A stretch of DNA of 64,000 bases, from contig MEFV01000013.1 in NCBI GenBank assembly GCA_001725255.1, forward strand, positions 62,001 to 126,000. The letters run 5' to 3'. This DNA comes from Comamonas sp. SCN 67-35. Lineage in GTDB: Bacteria; Pseudomonadota; Gammaproteobacteria; Burkholderiales; Burkholderiaceae_C. Below, in pieces: positions 30,254-40,042 of this stretch. The first letter of the stretch is position 1. Every line of letters starts with the position of its first letter. Position numbers and translations under genes: made by a program. The notes under the pieces were generated by a model, which did not search any database, had not been told where the DNA came from, and saw nothing but the letters and a program-made list of their open reading frames with translations.

Positions 30254-31183
30254 TCAGGGCTGCTCGCTAATGCGCCCCAGCAGCAGGTATTCCATGATCG
30301 TCTTCTGCACGTGCATGCGGTTCTCGGCCTCATCCCAGACCACGGACTGCGGGCCGTCGATCACTTCGGCGCTCACCTCCTCGCCACGGTGCGCCGGCAG
30401 GCAGTGCATGAAGAGGGCGTCGGGCCGGGCCACAGCCATCATTTTCTCGTCCACGCACCAGTCGGCGAAGGCCTTGCGGCGCGCCTCGTTCTCCGCCTCG
30501 TAGCCCATGCTGGTCCAGACGTCGGTCGTCACCAGGTTGGCACCCTGGCAGGCCTGCGTCGGATCCTGAAAAATCTTGTAGCAGCCCGCGCGTGGCTGGC
30601 GCCCGCCGAAGGCCAGTTTCTCATCCACTTCGTAGCCGCTGGGCGTGCTCACGTGCACGGTGAAACCCAGCAGATCGGCCGCCTGCAGCCAGGTGTTGGC
30701 CATGTTGTTGCCGTCGCCCACCCAGGTCACCACCTTGCCCGCGAGGGCGCCGCGATGCTCGATGTAGGTGAACAGGTCGGCCATGATCTGGCAGGGGTGG
30801 AACTCATTGGTCAGGCCGTTGATCACGGGCACGCGCGAATGCGCCGCGAAACGTTCGATGCGCTCCTGCCCGAAGGTACGGATCATCACGATGTCGGTCA
30901 TGCGGCTGATCACGCGCGCCGTGTCCTCGATCGATTCCGAGCGCCCGAGCTGGCTGTCGGTGCTGGTGAGGTTCACCACCGTGCCGCCGAGCTGACCCAT
31001 GCCCGCCTCGAAGCTCACGCGCGTGCGCGTGCTGGCCTTCTCGAAGATCATGGCCAGCGTGCGGTCCACCAGCGGATGGTACTTTTCGTAGCTCTTGAAC
31101 TTGCGCTTGATCGTGGCCGTGCGCGCAAACAGATACGCGTATTCATCCGCCGTGAAATCCGAAAACTGAAGGTAGTGCTTCAT
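30254..31183 (-). CDS. argF: Ornithine carbamoyltransferase
   Basis: A 309-aa enzyme converting ornithine and carbamoyl phosphate to citrulline. The carbamoyl-phosphate motif FEKASTRTRVSFE, HPCQIMADL, WVGDGNNMANTW and the ornithine loop MHCLPAHRGEEV are all present. It lies 6 bp downstream of argD, forming an arginine pair. An anabolic role is likely given argD next door. Confidence 0.96.
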   Translation of the reverse strand: MKHYLQFSDFTADEYAYLFARTATIKRKFKSYEKYHPLVDRTLAMIFEKASTRTRVSFEAGMGQLGGTVVNLTSTDSQLGRSESIEDTARVISRMTDIVMIRTFGQERIERFAAHSRVPVINGLTNEFHPCQIMADLFTYIEHRGALAGKVVTWVGDGNNMANTWLQAADLLGFTVHVSTPSGYEVDEKLAFGGRQPRAGCYKIFQDPTQACQGANLVTTDVWTSMGYEAENEARRKAFADWCVDEKMMAVARPDALFMHCLPAHRGEEVSAEVIDGPQSVVWDEAENRMHVQKTIMEYLLLGRISEQP

Positions 31184-31189
31184 GGTGGG

Positions 31190-32392
31190 TCAGCCTTGTT
31201 TCGACAGGAAGTCGTGCACGACGGGGGTGAGCCGCGCCACGATTTCGTCGGCATCGGCGCGCGTGAGAATCAGCGGCGGCACGATGCGGATCACGCTGTC
31301 GGCCGTCACCGAGATGAGCAGGCCAGCCTCGGCCGCCAGGCCGATCAAGGCGCCGCAGGGGCGATCGAGCTCGACACCGATCATCAAGCCCTGACCGCGC
31401 ACTTCCTTGACCGCGGGATGGCTGCCCAAGGCTTTTTGCAGCGCCGACTTCAAGTATCCGCCCACCTCGGTCGCGTTGGCCAGCAGGCCATCTTCTTCCA
31501 TGATCGTGATGGTTTCCACGCCCGCGCGCATCGCCAGCGGGTTGCCGCCGAACGTCGTGCCGTGGTTGCCCGGCTGCAGCACCTCGGCCGCGGCCCCGCG
31601 GGCCAGCACGGCGCCCACGGGCACGCCCGAGGCGAGCCCCTTGGCCATGCTCAGCACGTCGGGCACGATGCCCGCCCACTGGTGGGCAAACCATTTGCCC
31701 GTGCGGCCCATGCCGCACTGGATTTCGTCGAGCATCAGCAGCCAGCCCCGCGCATCGCACAGCGCGCGCACCTGGCGCAGGTAGTCGGCGCGCATCGGGT
31801 GCAGGCCGCCTTCGCCCTGGATCGGTTCGAGCATCACGGCCACGATGTCGGGGTGCGCCTTGGCCGCCGCCTCCAGCGCCGCGGCGTCATCCACCGGCAC
31901 GCGGACGAACCAGTCGGGCAGGGGGCCGAAGCCGCTCCTCACCTTGGCGTTGGCCGTGGCCGCCATGGTGGCGATGGAGCGACCGTGAAAGGCGTGCTCG
32001 TAGACGACGATGGCGGGGCGCTCGATGCCCTTGTCCACGCCGTATTTCAGGGCGATCTTGATGGAGGCCTCGTTCGCCTCCAGCCCGGTATTGCAGAAAA
32101 ACACCTTGTCCATGTGGGCGCGCTCGGTGAGCAGCGTGGCGAGGCGCTCCTGCCCGGGCACGTGGTAGTAATTGGAGCAGTGGATCAGCTTGGCGACCTG
32201 ATCCTGCAATGCCGGCACCAGCCTGGGGTGGTTGTGCCCCAGCGTGCTCACGGCAATGCCCGCGAGCGCATCCATGTACTCCTTGCCATTGACGTCCCAC
32301 ACGCGCACTCCTCGGCCTCGCTCAAGCGCGATCGGCACCCGGTTGTAGGTGTTCATCACGTGGGGTGAGGCGACAGGAATCGGTGCGCTCAT
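31190..32392 (-). CDS. argD: Acetylornithine aminotransferase
   Basis: A 400-aa class III PLP aminotransferase making N-acetylornithine. Seen: FCNTGLEANEASIKIA, HGRSIATMAAT, LMLDEIQCGMGRTGKWFA (PLP aspartate region) and VPDVLSMAKGLASGVPVGAV with the PLP lysine. The start MSAPIP at 32392 fits the family better than the ATG at 32431. It may also serve lysine synthesis, as in other bacteria. Confidence 0.94.
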   Translation of the reverse strand: MSAPIPVASPHVMNTYNRVPIALERGRGVRVWDVNGKEYMDALAGIAVSTLGHNHPRLVPALQDQVAKLIHCSNYYHVPGQERLATLLTERAHMDKVFFCNTGLEANEASIKIALKYGVDKGIERPAIVVYEHAFHGRSIATMAATANAKVRSGFGPLPDWFVRVPVDDAAALEAAAKAHPDIVAVMLEPIQGEGGLHPMRADYLRQVRALCDARGWLLMLDEIQCGMGRTGKWFAHQWAGIVPDVLSMAKGLASGVPVGAVLARGAAAEVLQPGNHGTTFGGNPLAMRAGVETITIMEEDGLLANATEVGGYLKSALQKALGSHPAVKEVRGQGLMIGVELDRPCGALIGLAAEAGLLISVTADSVIRIVPPLILTRADADEIVARLTPVVHDFLSKQG

Positions 32393-32506
32393 GCAATATC
32401 TCCAAAAGGTGCGGGCCTGAAGGCCTGCCAAGAAAAAAGTTTACATTCTAGGCATGCAAAGCCGCTCGTTCACGACCCGGGCCGAACCGCCTCGTTTCAG
32501 GGGTTC

Positions 32507-32524
32507 AACTCTTGTATAAGAGTT
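32507..32524 (+). promoter_or_regulatory. Inverted repeat upstream of the DUF3579 gene
   Basis: AACTCTTGTATAAGAGTT is a perfect 7-bp inverted repeat around GTAT in the divergent gap between argD and the DUF3579 gene. The adjoining TAGAAT (32524-32529) could be a -10 element. It may be an operator or chance; no regulator is implied. Confidence 0.35.
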
Positions 32525-32583
32525 AGAATAAGCGGTTTGCCGCTGTGACCTGCAGCAGGCACTTTCACCCCCGCCGGGCACCG

Positions 32584-32898
32584 ATGGTTGCTACCCCTTC
32601 CAGAGAAATTTTCATTCAGGGCATGACGCGCGACGGCAGGCGCTTTCGCCCAAGCGACTGGGCCGAGCGGCTGGCCGGCGTCATGAGCCAGTTCCGCCCC
32701 GGGGGAGCCGCCACCACGCCCCAAAGCCACCTGAGCTACTCGCCGTGGTGCGTGCCTGCGAGCATGAACGGCATCAACTGCGTGGTGGTGAACACCGAGT
32801 TGCGCGAGCACGAGCCCATGGCCTGGGATTTCGTCATGAATTTCGCGCGCGACAACGACCTGCAGGTGACCGAAGCGTGCCTGCTGGACAAGCGCTGA
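32584..32898 (+). CDS. DUF3579 protein
   Basis: A 104-aa protein with the family stretches REIFIQGMTRDGRRFRPSDW, RLAGVMSQF and MAWDFVMNFARDNDLQVTEA. Found almost only in betaproteobacteria, often between argD and rpsT, as here. Function unknown. The ATG at 32584 is chosen over one at 32545 because conserved sequence starts just after it. A bidirectional terminator follows. Confidence 0.85.
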   Translation: MVATPSREIFIQGMTRDGRRFRPSDWAERLAGVMSQFRPGGAATTPQSHLSYSPWCVPASMNGINCVVVNTELREHEPMAWDFVMNFARDNDLQVTEACLLDKR

Positions 32899-32920
32899 AG
32901 CGCGATCGACCCACAACGAA

Positions 32921-32942
32921 AAAACCGCCCGAAGGCGGTTTT
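32921..32942. terminator. Bidirectional terminator, DUF3579 gene / rpsT
   Basis: AAAACCGCC and GGCGGTTTT form a 9-bp stem around CGAA, with A-runs and T-runs on both sides. It can end transcription from both the DUF3579 gene and the convergent rpsT. Confidence 0.9.
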
Positions 32943-33012
32943 TCTCTCTGCTTTCAGCGCACCCGTTACAAACGGCAGGCGCCAAAGCGCCCGTGCGTGC
33001 AACCTGAATGAA

Positions 33013-33312
33013 TCAGGCTGCGCTGGCCAGGGCCTTGACCTTGGCGGACAGGCGGCTCTTGTCGCGAGCGGCCTTGTTCTTGTGAAAGATGCCCTTGTCG
33101 GCGATGGAGTCGATGACCGACTGCGCCTTGGCAAAGGCTTCGGTGGCCTTGGCCTTGTCGCCGGTGAGAACGGCCTTTTCGACGTTCTTCACGAAGGTAC
33201 GGTATCTGGAGCGCAACGAGGTGTTGGCCGCGTTGAGCTTGACGTTCTGACGTGCGCGCTTGCGACCGGATGCAAGGCGCGGGTTTTTCTTGACTGGCTT
33301 ACCAGAGGCCAT
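33013..33312 (-). CDS. rpsT: 30S ribosomal protein S20
   Basis: A 99-aa, very basic, helical protein of the small subunit. Seen: [23 protein letters not shown] near the start in pieces, [16 protein letters not shown] and [18 protein letters not shown]. Length slightly exceeds the 87 of E. coli because of an extended N-terminus ([13 protein letters not shown]). Divergent from murJ, convergent with DUF3579. Confidence 0.96.
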   Translation of the reverse strand: MASGKPVKKNPRLASGRKRARQNVKLNAANTSLRSRYRTFVKNVEKAVLTGDKAKATEAFAKAQSVIDSIADKGIFHKNKAARDKSRLSAKVKALASAA

Positions 33313-33417
33313 GGTGGAGATCCTTGAGTGTCTGTGGATGATGAAAGCAGAACCGATGATTGTAATTCATTGCAGCCGATTTGTTGAGTCGCTTCACGCG
33401 CGCATACACTCGCGCCG

Positions 33418-34983
33418 GTGTCCCTGTTCAAAGCCGCCTCCACCGTCTCGCTGCTGACGCTTGCCTCGCGCATCACCGGGCTGGCACGTGACCTGCTGAT
33501 GGCGGCCATCTTTGGCGCCAACACTTTCACCGACGCGTTCAACGTCGCGTTTCGCATCCCCAACCTGTTTCGGCGGCTGTTTGCCGAGGGCGCGTTCAGC
33601 CAGGCTTTCGTTCCGGTGCTGGCCGCACACCGGGAGCGACACGGAGAAGCCGATACCCACCGCCTGATCAACGCGGTGGCCACGGCGCTTTTTTGCGTGC
33701 TCGTCGCCGCCAGCGTCCTGGGCATGCTGGGGGCGCCGGCGCTCGTCTGGGCCCTGGCCAGCGGCCTGCGCCAGGATCCGGCGGGGTTCGATGCCGCCAT
33801 CTTCATGACGCGCTGGATGTTTCCCTACATCGGCTTCATGTCGCTGGTGGCGCTCGCGTCGGGCATCCTCAACACCTGGAAGCACTTCACCGTGCCGGCC
33901 GTCACGCCGGTGCTGCTCAATCTGAGCATGATCCTGGCGGCATGGCGGGGCGCCCCGTGGCTGGCCGCGCGGGGCATCGAGCCGATCTTTGCCATGGTCG
34001 GGGGGGTCATGGCGGGCGGGGCGCTGCAGCTGGCGGTTCAATTTCCGGCGCTGCGCCGCCTGCGCCTGCTGCCACGGCTCGCGCTGGGCTACCAGGGCAT
34101 CCGCTCGGCGTGGCGCGATCCCGGGGTCAGGCGCATTCTCTCGCTGATGGCGCCGGCCGTGCTCGGCGTGGGCGTGGCGCAGCTGTCGCTGATGATCAAC
34201 ACGCAGATCGCCTCCTACCTCACGCCGGGCAGCGTGACATGGCTTTTCTATGCCGATCGGCTCATGGAATTTCCGACGGCCCTGCTCGGTGTGGCGCTGG
34301 GCGTGGTGCTCACGCCGCAACTGTCGGGCGCCATCGCCAGGGGCGACAAGGAGCGTTATTCGGCCATGCTGGACTGGGGGATGCGCATGGTCGTCCTGCT
34401 GGCCGTGCCCTGCGCCGTGGGGCTGCTTGCCTTCGCCCGGCCGCTGGTGGCCACGCTTTTTCACTATGGCGCGCTGCACGACAGCGATGTGCTGCGCATC
34501 GCCTCCGCGCTCATGGGCTACGGCGTCGGCCTGCTCGGACTGGTCGCTGTGAAAGTGCTCGCTCCGGGCTACTATGCGAGCCAGGATATACGCACCCCCG
34601 TGCGCATCGCCATTGTCGTGCTGGTCATTACGCAGATGCTCAACGTCGTGTTCGTTCCATGGCTGGCCCACGCCGGGCTGGCCCTGTCCATCGCCATCGG
34701 CGCGCTGGTGAACGCGACGTGGCTGCTCGTCGGGCTGCGCCGCAACGGGCGCTACCAGCCGCTGCCGGGGTGGCGCGCCTTCCTGGCTCGCGTCGCTGGC
34801 GCTTCCTGTGCCCTGGCGCTGTTTCTGGTCTGGGCGTCGGGGCAATTCGACTGGCTGGCGCTGCGTGCGCAGCCGCTCGAGCGCGCGGCGCTGCTTGCCG
34901 GCCTGCTGCTGAGCGCCGTCGTCGTGTATTTCACGGTGCTGACGGCCAGTGGACTGAAATGGGTGCAATTGGCGCGTCGCTGA
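33418..34983 (+). CDS. murJ: Lipid II flippase MurJ
   Basis: A 521-aa polytopic inner-membrane protein (about 14 helices) that flips lipid II for peptidoglycan synthesis. Family segments: SRITGLARDLLMAAIFGA, AFNVAFRIPNLFRRLFAEGAF (with the conserved Arg residues), WLFYADRLMEFPTALLGVALG and ATLFHYGALH. The GTG start at 33418 is chosen because the protein begins MSLFKAASTVSLLTLASRI as in homologues. It shares one base with the next gene. Confidence 0.96.
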   Translation: MSLFKAASTVSLLTLASRITGLARDLLMAAIFGANTFTDAFNVAFRIPNLFRRLFAEGAFSQAFVPVLAAHRERHGEADTHRLINAVATALFCVLVAASVLGMLGAPALVWALASGLRQDPAGFDAAIFMTRWMFPYIGFMSLVALASGILNTWKHFTVPAVTPVLLNLSMILAAWRGAPWLAARGIEPIFAMVGGVMAGGALQLAVQFPALRRLRLLPRLALGYQGIRSAWRDPGVRRILSLMAPAVLGVGVAQLSLMINTQIASYLTPGSVTWLFYADRLMEFPTALLGVALGVVLTPQLSGAIARGDKERYSAMLDWGMRMVVLLAVPCAVGLLAFARPLVATLFHYGALHDSDVLRIASALMGYGVGLLGLVAVKVLAPGYYASQDIRTPVRIAIVVLVITQMLNVVFVPWLAHAGLALSIAIGALVNATWLLVGLRRNGRYQPLPGWRAFLARVAGASCALALFLVWASGQFDWLALRAQPLERAALLAGLLLSAVVVYFTVLTASGLKWVQLARR

Positions 34984-35831
34984 TGAAATGGCTTGCCCCC
35001 ACGCCGCTCGAGTATTTCGCCACCCTGGTCAAGGCAGGCGATGCGATGCCTCTGTTCGAGGCCGCGGCAAGCCTTGCACAGGACGATGAGCCGCAGCTCG
35101 ATCTGCAAGCGCTGGTGACTGAAATCGACACGCTGGCGCACCGCCTGAAAACGCGCCTGCCCGCCGATGCAGGCGCGCTCACGCGCCTGCGCATGCTGCA
35201 CCATTTCTTCTATACCGAGCTGGGTTTTTCGGGCAACCGCAATGATTACTACGCGGTGCACAACAGTTATCTGCATGAGGTGTTGCGCACGCGCATGGGC
35301 ATACCCGTCTCTCTGGCGGTGGTGTGGCTGGAATTGGCCCATGGCATACAACTGCGCGCCGATGGCGTTTCCTTCCCCGGGCATTTCCTGGTGAAGGTGC
35401 GCCTGCCCGACGGTTACGTGGTGCTCGATCCGCTGACGGGCCAATCCCTTTCTCCGGAAGATATCGCCGAGCGGCTGGAGCCCTTGCGACAGCACCTCGC
35501 CGACGCCGACGATGAGGAACTGCCTCTGGCGCTGTACCTGCAGGCAGCGTCGGCGCGCGACATCGTCGCGCGCATGCTGCGCAATCTCAAGGAAATCCAT
35601 CGCGCCAACAGGGACTGGCAGCGCAGCGTTGCCGTGCAGGACCGGTTGCTGGTGCTCGAGCCCGGCGCCTGGAGCGAACGGCGCGACCGGGGAATCGCGC
35701 TGGCCCAGCTGGGCCGGAGCGCGCAGGCGCTGCAAGACCTGCAGGCCTACGTGGCGCAACTACCGGACGCGACCGACATCGCGGACATCACCCGCCTGAT
35801 CGGAGAGCTCAACCGCAGCCGGCGACCATGA
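34983..35831 (+). CDS. SirB1-type transglutaminase-like/TPR protein
   Basis: A 282-aa protein: an N-terminal transglutaminase-like fold (LRMLHHFFYTELGFSGNRND, YYAVHNSYLHEVLRTRMGIP, SLAVVWLELAHG, FPGHFLVKV) and a C-terminal TPR-like region (RDWQRSVAVQDRLLVLEPG). This is the SirB1/PF13369 family. The catalytic Cys of true transglutaminases appears absent, so it may be a binding rather than enzymatic module. Translationally coupled to murJ (TGATG). Confidence 0.85.
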   Translation: MKWLAPTPLEYFATLVKAGDAMPLFEAAASLAQDDEPQLDLQALVTEIDTLAHRLKTRLPADAGALTRLRMLHHFFYTELGFSGNRNDYYAVHNSYLHEVLRTRMGIPVSLAVVWLELAHGIQLRADGVSFPGHFLVKVRLPDGYVVLDPLTGQSLSPEDIAERLEPLRQHLADADDEELPLALYLQAASARDIVARMLRNLKEIHRANRDWQRSVAVQDRLLVLEPGAWSERRDRGIALAQLGRSAQALQDLQAYVAQLPDATDIADITRLIGELNRSRRP

Positions 35832-35874
35832 GAGCCGATCTGCAGCCGCGGCCGGACGGCCCTGGCGAAAAAAA

Positions 35875-36267
35875 TCAGTCGGCCTTGACCGCCAGCACGG
35901 GGCAGGGCACGTTGAGCAGGATCTCCTGCGCCATGCTGCCCAGCAACAGTTTTCCAACGGGGTTGCGCTTGCGCAGGCCGATCACGAGCACGGAAACCTG
36001 CAGCGTCTGCACCAGTTCCTCGATTTCCTCGATCGCGCTGTTGCCACGTACGAACACTTTGAGCTCGGCCTTGATCGGCAGCTTGGCAAGACGCTCTTCC
36101 ACACGCTCGACTTCATAACCGCTCACCACATTGGGGTCTTCCGAGCGGCCGCCGGGGCCGGCGTTGATCACCACGAGTTGCTCATTGTCCTTGGTGGCAA
36201 TTTCGATGCCCTTGTCCAGTGCAGCCTGGCCTTCCGGGCGGGGTACATAGGCGACGAGAACAGTCAT
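35875..36267 (-). CDS. Universal stress protein
   Basis: A 130-aa UspA-fold protein: TVLVAYVPRPEGQAAL at the N-terminus and VLVIGLRKRNPVGKLLLGSM near the C-terminus, ending in PCPVLAVKAD. The classical ATP-binding G-2x-G-9x-G(S/T) motif is altered (GLRKRNPVGKLLLGS), so nucleotide binding is plausible but not certain. The start MTVLVAYV at 36267 is chosen over an upstream codon at 36300. Monocistronic by appearance. Confidence 0.9.
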   Translation of the reverse strand: MTVLVAYVPRPEGQAALDKGIEIATKDNEQLVVINAGPGGRSEDPNVVSGYEVERVEERLAKLPIKAELKVFVRGNSAIEEIEELVQTLQVSVLVIGLRKRNPVGKLLLGSMAQEILLNVPCPVLAVKAD

Positions 36268-36353
36268 GTGAGTTCCTGCTGGTTTTGTTGTGAAAAGCAA
36301 AGGTGATTATGCAAGAACACGGGGCGTCCGGGGGGATACGTCGTATCTGCTTG

Positions 36354-37370
36354 TCAGATCAGCCGAGCCGCATCCAGTTCCTTCTTGGCATAGGCGTAAA
36401 ACAGCGGCGCGGCAACGAGGCCCGCGGGGCCATAGACGGCCTCGGCCACGAACAGGACGGCCAGCAGCTCCCACACCCGGATGTGCGTGCGTTGTCCGAC
36501 CACCTTGGCATTGATCACGTACTCCGCCTTGTGGATCAGGATGAGAAAGCCCAGACAGGCCGCGGCTGCGTAGGGCGAGACGGAAAGACCCACGAGGGTG
36601 ATCACCGAATTGCAGATCAGGTTGCCGACGATGGGAATGAGCCCGCCGACGAAGGTGAGCGTGATCAGCATCGCGGTATAGGGCAGCTTCATGCCCCACA
36701 GCGGCAGCACCAGCAACAGGAAAATCGCGGTCAGGCTGGTGTTGAAGGCGGCGATCCAGAACTGCGCCGCGACGATCTGCCGAAAGGCGTCGCCCAGGCG
36801 CGTCACACGGACGGCGAGTTGCCGGATCAGCGGCCCGCGCGCGCGGGTGCCGTGGCCGAGCGCGGCCAGCGCACCGACGATCCCGCCCACGTAGGCGTAG
36901 AGCAGTCCGCCCAGCCAGGCTCTGCCTGCGCTGGCCAGCGCCCCGGCCTTGGCGCCAAGGTAGCTGGCCAGTGCGCGCTGGATTTCGTCGGCTCCGTCCG
37001 GCAGCTGGCTCGCGATCTCGGGCGGCAGCTTTTCACGCAATTCCAGCACCGTGCGCGCAAGAAAATCGAGCAGTTCCCGGTACTGCAGCGGCGCGCCGAT
37101 GATGTAGCTGCGCGAACGTGACAGTGCAATGGCCAGCAGCACCAGCGGTGCCAGCAGCACCAGCGTGGCGGCCACGTTCTCCGCCTTCACGGGCAGGTAG
37201 CGCTGGATCCGGCCCAGGTGCACGGTCAGCCAGCGGGTGAGCAGGAAACCGACACAGGCGCTGAGCAGACCGGCCAGCAGGCCGAAGTGCATCACCATCA
37301 GCAACGAAAGCACCACGAGCACGTAGCTCGCAGCGATCACCTGGGGGCTTTCGTACTGGACTGGGGTCAT
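36354..37370 (-). CDS. PerM / AI-2E family membrane permease
   Basis: A 338-aa inner-membrane protein with about seven or eight helices. The C-terminal GLIPIVGNLICNSVITLVGL and the PAGLVAAPLFYAYAKKEL end are typical of the family. Substrates range from AI-2 export to Na+/H+ exchange among members, so none is proposed. It lies 35 bp downstream of purM and may be cotranscribed. It has no tqsA-like context. Confidence 0.85.
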   Translation of the reverse strand: MTPVQYESPQVIAASYVLVVLSLLMVMHFGLLAGLLSACVGFLLTRWLTVHLGRIQRYLPVKAENVAATLVLLAPLVLLAIALSRSRSYIIGAPLQYRELLDFLARTVLELREKLPPEIASQLPDGADEIQRALASYLGAKAGALASAGRAWLGGLLYAYVGGIVGALAALGHGTRARGPLIRQLAVRVTRLGDAFRQIVAAQFWIAAFNTSLTAIFLLLVLPLWGMKLPYTAMLITLTFVGGLIPIVGNLICNSVITLVGLSVSPYAAAACLGFLILIHKAEYVINAKVVGQRTHIRVWELLAVLFVAEAVYGPAGLVAAPLFYAYAKKELDAARLI

Positions 37371-37405
37371 CGCGGTCGGGTCCGTGCGCGCGCTCCGGTG
37401 GCCGC

Positions 37406-38455
37406 TCAGCGCACGGTCACGGCAGCGCCGCCGCCACGTTCACCGACGGTGCCGATCCGATGCACCTCTTCGCCCTGGGCGCGCAGGCAGGCGGCAATGG
37501 CATCGGCGGCATCGGGCGCCGTCACCACCACCATGCCGATCCCGTTATTGAACGTGCGGTTCATCTGCACGTCGTCGATGCCCGCCGTGCGCTGCAGCCA
37601 GGCAAACAGCTCGCTGCGGGGCCAGCTCCCGGCCGCCAGGTGCGCCGCCAGGTGCGCGGGCAGCACGCGGGGAATGTTTTCCAGCAGCCCCCCGCCGGTG
37701 ATGTGGGCCAGCGCCTTGATGGATGAACCATGTTCGGCCAGGGTCGCCAGCACGCTTTTGACATACAGGCGGGTGGGCTCCATGATGGCCTGCCGAAAAG
37801 GTTTGCCGTCCAGCATGTCCGGCAGGTTGCTGCCGGCGCGTTCAAGGCATTTGCGCACGAGCGAAAAGCCGTTGGAGTGCACGCCGCTGGAGGCCAGGCC
37901 CAGCACCACGTCACCCGCGCGCACCTGGTTTCCGCTCAGAATTTTGCTTTTCTCGACCACACCCACGGCAAAGCCGGCAAGGTCGTATTCGCCTTCGGGG
38001 TACATCCCGGGCATCTCCGCCGTTTCACCGCCGATCAGCGCGCAGCCTGACAGCTCGCAGCCGCGGGCGACGCCGCCCACCACGGCCGCTGCCGTATCCA
38101 CATCGAGCCTGCCGCACGCGAAATAATCCAGGAAAAAGAGCGGCTCCGCGCCCTGCACCAGCACGTCATTGACGCTCATGGCCACGAGATCGATGCCCAC
38201 GCCGTCGTGCATGTTCCATTCGAACGCCAGCTTGAGCTTGGTGCCCACGCCATCGGTCCCCGAGACGAGAACCGGTTCCTTGTAGCGCTTGGGCACCTCG
38301 AACAGTGCGCCGAATCCGCCGATGCCGGCCATCACGCCTTCGCGCAGCGTTTTCCTTGCCAGGGGCTTGATGCGCTCCACCAGGGCGTCGCCCGCATCGA
38401 TATCGACGCCGGCATCTTTGTAGGAAATGGGGGGCTGCGCTGCGGGAAGGCTCAT
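37406..38455 (-). CDS. purM: Phosphoribosylformylglycinamidine cyclo-ligase
   Basis: A 349-aa AIR synthetase of purine synthesis. N-terminal [36 protein letters not shown] (substrate/ATP region), [15 protein letters not shown] and [16 protein letters not shown] are diagnostic. The start at 38455 ([16 protein letters not shown]) is chosen because the upstream in-frame extension is not family-like. It diverges from hda, whose start is 176 bp away. Confidence 0.96.
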   Translation of the reverse strand: MSLPAAQPPISYKDAGVDIDAGDALVERIKPLARKTLREGVMAGIGGFGALFEVPKRYKEPVLVSGTDGVGTKLKLAFEWNMHDGVGIDLVAMSVNDVLVQGAEPLFFLDYFACGRLDVDTAAAVVGGVARGCELSGCALIGGETAEMPGMYPEGEYDLAGFAVGVVEKSKILSGNQVRAGDVVLGLASSGVHSNGFSLVRKCLERAGSNLPDMLDGKPFRQAIMEPTRLYVKSVLATLAEHGSSIKALAHITGGGLLENIPRVLPAHLAAHLAAGSWPRSELFAWLQRTAGIDDVQMNRTFNNGIGMVVVTAPDAADAIAACLRAQGEEVHRIGTVGERGGGAAVTVR

Positions 38456-38630
38456 GGGAGGATGCGCGCCGCGGGGCGGCAAGGGGGTGCGATGAAGAGA
38501 CAGTGATTCTAGGCGAACGCACCCTAAAATCGATGGTTTCACATCAGGCGCGCCTTGGCCGGCAAGGCTGGCGCACATGCGGTTTTTTCATGCGAAGCAG
38601 ATTTCAATCAGCAGCCGGGCAGCGCAGGCA

Positions 38631-39338
38631 ATGAGGCAACTGGCCCTGGACATCGGGCTGCCAGTGGGTCCGACGCTGGAAAACTACCTTCCCGGCGGCA
38701 ACAGCCAGGTGGTGCAACACCTCGAAGGCATCGTGCAGGCGCATGACCAGCGCGGCGCTCCGGTGTATCTGTGGGGAGGACAAGGCACGGGCAAATCCCA
38801 CCTTCTGAAGGCCGCCGTGACCGCCTTGAACGGGCAGGGGGCAAGGGCGGGGTGGCTTGATGCGTCCGTCCGCTGGCCCTGCGCCTTCGATGAAGGCTGG
38901 AATGCGATTGCCCTCGACGAGGTGGAACGCTACAACCCCGCCCAGCAGGCCGCGGCCTTCAACTGGTTCGTCAACGCCAGCAGCCCGGCCACGGGCACGC
39001 CACGGCACATCCTTGCCGCCGGCAGCCTGCCGCCCGCGGATCTGCCGCTGCGCGAGGACCTGCGCACGCGGCTGGGATGGGGGCACGTGTTCCGGCTCGA
39101 ACCCCTGGACGAAGCGCAGTGCCGCGCCGCGCTGCAGCGGCAGGCGGGCGAGCGCGGCGTCGTGCTCACGGACGAGGTGACCCGTTTCATGCTGGTGCGC
39201 TTTGCGCGCGACATGGGCAGTCTGATGCGGCTGCTCGAGCGGCTCGATCAGTTCGCGCTGCAGGAGCGGCGCGCCATCACCATCCCCTTGCTGCGCGCCA
39301 TGCTGCAGGATGGGCCCCACACCCCGGAGCGCGCATGA
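38631..39338 (+). CDS. hda: DnaA regulatory inactivator Hda
   Basis: A 235-aa AAA+ protein, homologous to the ATPase domain of DnaA, that with the sliding clamp promotes DnaA-ATP hydrolysis after initiation. The N-terminal RQLALDIG fits a clamp-binding motif (QLxLxI). Walker A is GGQGTGKSH. The start MRQLAL at 38631 keeps this motif at the very N-terminus. The stop overlaps the HAD gene start (ATGA). Confidence 0.92.
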   Translation: MRQLALDIGLPVGPTLENYLPGGNSQVVQHLEGIVQAHDQRGAPVYLWGGQGTGKSHLLKAAVTALNGQGARAGWLDASVRWPCAFDEGWNAIALDEVERYNPAQQAAAFNWFVNASSPATGTPRHILAAGSLPPADLPLREDLRTRLGWGHVFRLEPLDEAQCRAALQRQAGERGVVLTDEVTRFMLVRFARDMGSLMRLLERLDQFALQERRAITIPLLRAMLQDGPHTPERA

Positions 39339-40042
39339 CCCCTCGGCAACCACCCCAAGCCACGCGCCCGCGGCTGGCGCTGTTCGATCTCGATCACACG
39401 CTGCTGCCCATCGATTCCGACTACGAATGGGGAGAGTTCACGATTCGTCTGGGCTGGTGCGACAGGGACGACTTCGGACGGTGCAACGAAGCCTTCTACG
39501 CGGACTACCAGGCGGGGCGCCTGGATGTGCACGACTATGTGCGTTTTGCCACGCAGGCCATGCGCAGCCAGGGCCCACAGGCCGCAGCCCAGGCACATGC
39601 CCAATTCATGCGCGAGGTGATCGAACCCGCCGTTCGCCCGTCGGCGCTGGCCCTGCTGCAAAAGCACCGCGACCAGGGCGATCTCATGCTCATCATCACG
39701 GCGACCAATGAATTCGTCACCCGCCCCATTGCGCGGCTCCTGGGCGTCGACCATCTGATCGCCATCGAGCTCGAGCGCGACAGCGCCAGCCGATACACCG
39801 GGGAGATTCGCGGCATCCCTTCGATGCGCGAGGGTAAAGTGCAGCGCCTGAAGCAATGGCTTGCCGAGCGCGATCTGACCCTGGAGGGCATTGAATCGAC
39901 GTTCTACAGCGATTCCATGAACGACCTGCCGCTGCTGGAACTCGTCAGCCATCCCGTCGCCACCAACCCCGACACCCGTCTGCGCGCCCTGGCGCGCGAG
40001 CGCCATTGGCCCACCCTGGATTTATTCGACCCTGCACCATGA
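39335..40042 (+). CDS. HAD-IB family phosphatase (SerB-like)
   Basis: A 235-aa haloacid-dehalogenase-fold hydrolase. Catalytic motif I is LFDLDHTLLPID, motif II lies in IITATNEF, and motif III/IV is FYSDSMNDLPLL. It resembles the HAD-IB group that includes phosphoserine phosphatase-like enzymes; the substrate is unknown. It sits between hda and pcnB with ATGA overlaps on both sides, an arrangement usual in this family. Confidence 0.9.
   Translation: MTPRQPPQATRPRLALFDLDHTLLPIDSDYEWGEFTIRLGWCDRDDFGRCNEAFYADYQAGRLDVHDYVRFATQAMRSQGPQAAAQAHAQFMREVIEPAVRPSALALLQKHRDQGDLMLIITATNEFVTRPIARLLGVDHLIAIELERDSASRYTGEIRGIPSMREGKVQRLKQWLAERDLTLEGIESTFYSDSMNDLPLLELVSHPVATNPDTRLRALARERHWPTLDLFDPAP

Noticed and set aside
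30311..32368. 685-codon plus-strand open frame
   Set aside because: Antisense to argF and argD, both full-length and with all motifs.
35875..36267. Classical ATP-binding universal stress protein
   Set aside because: The nucleotide motif is altered, so only the fold, not ATP binding, is claimed.
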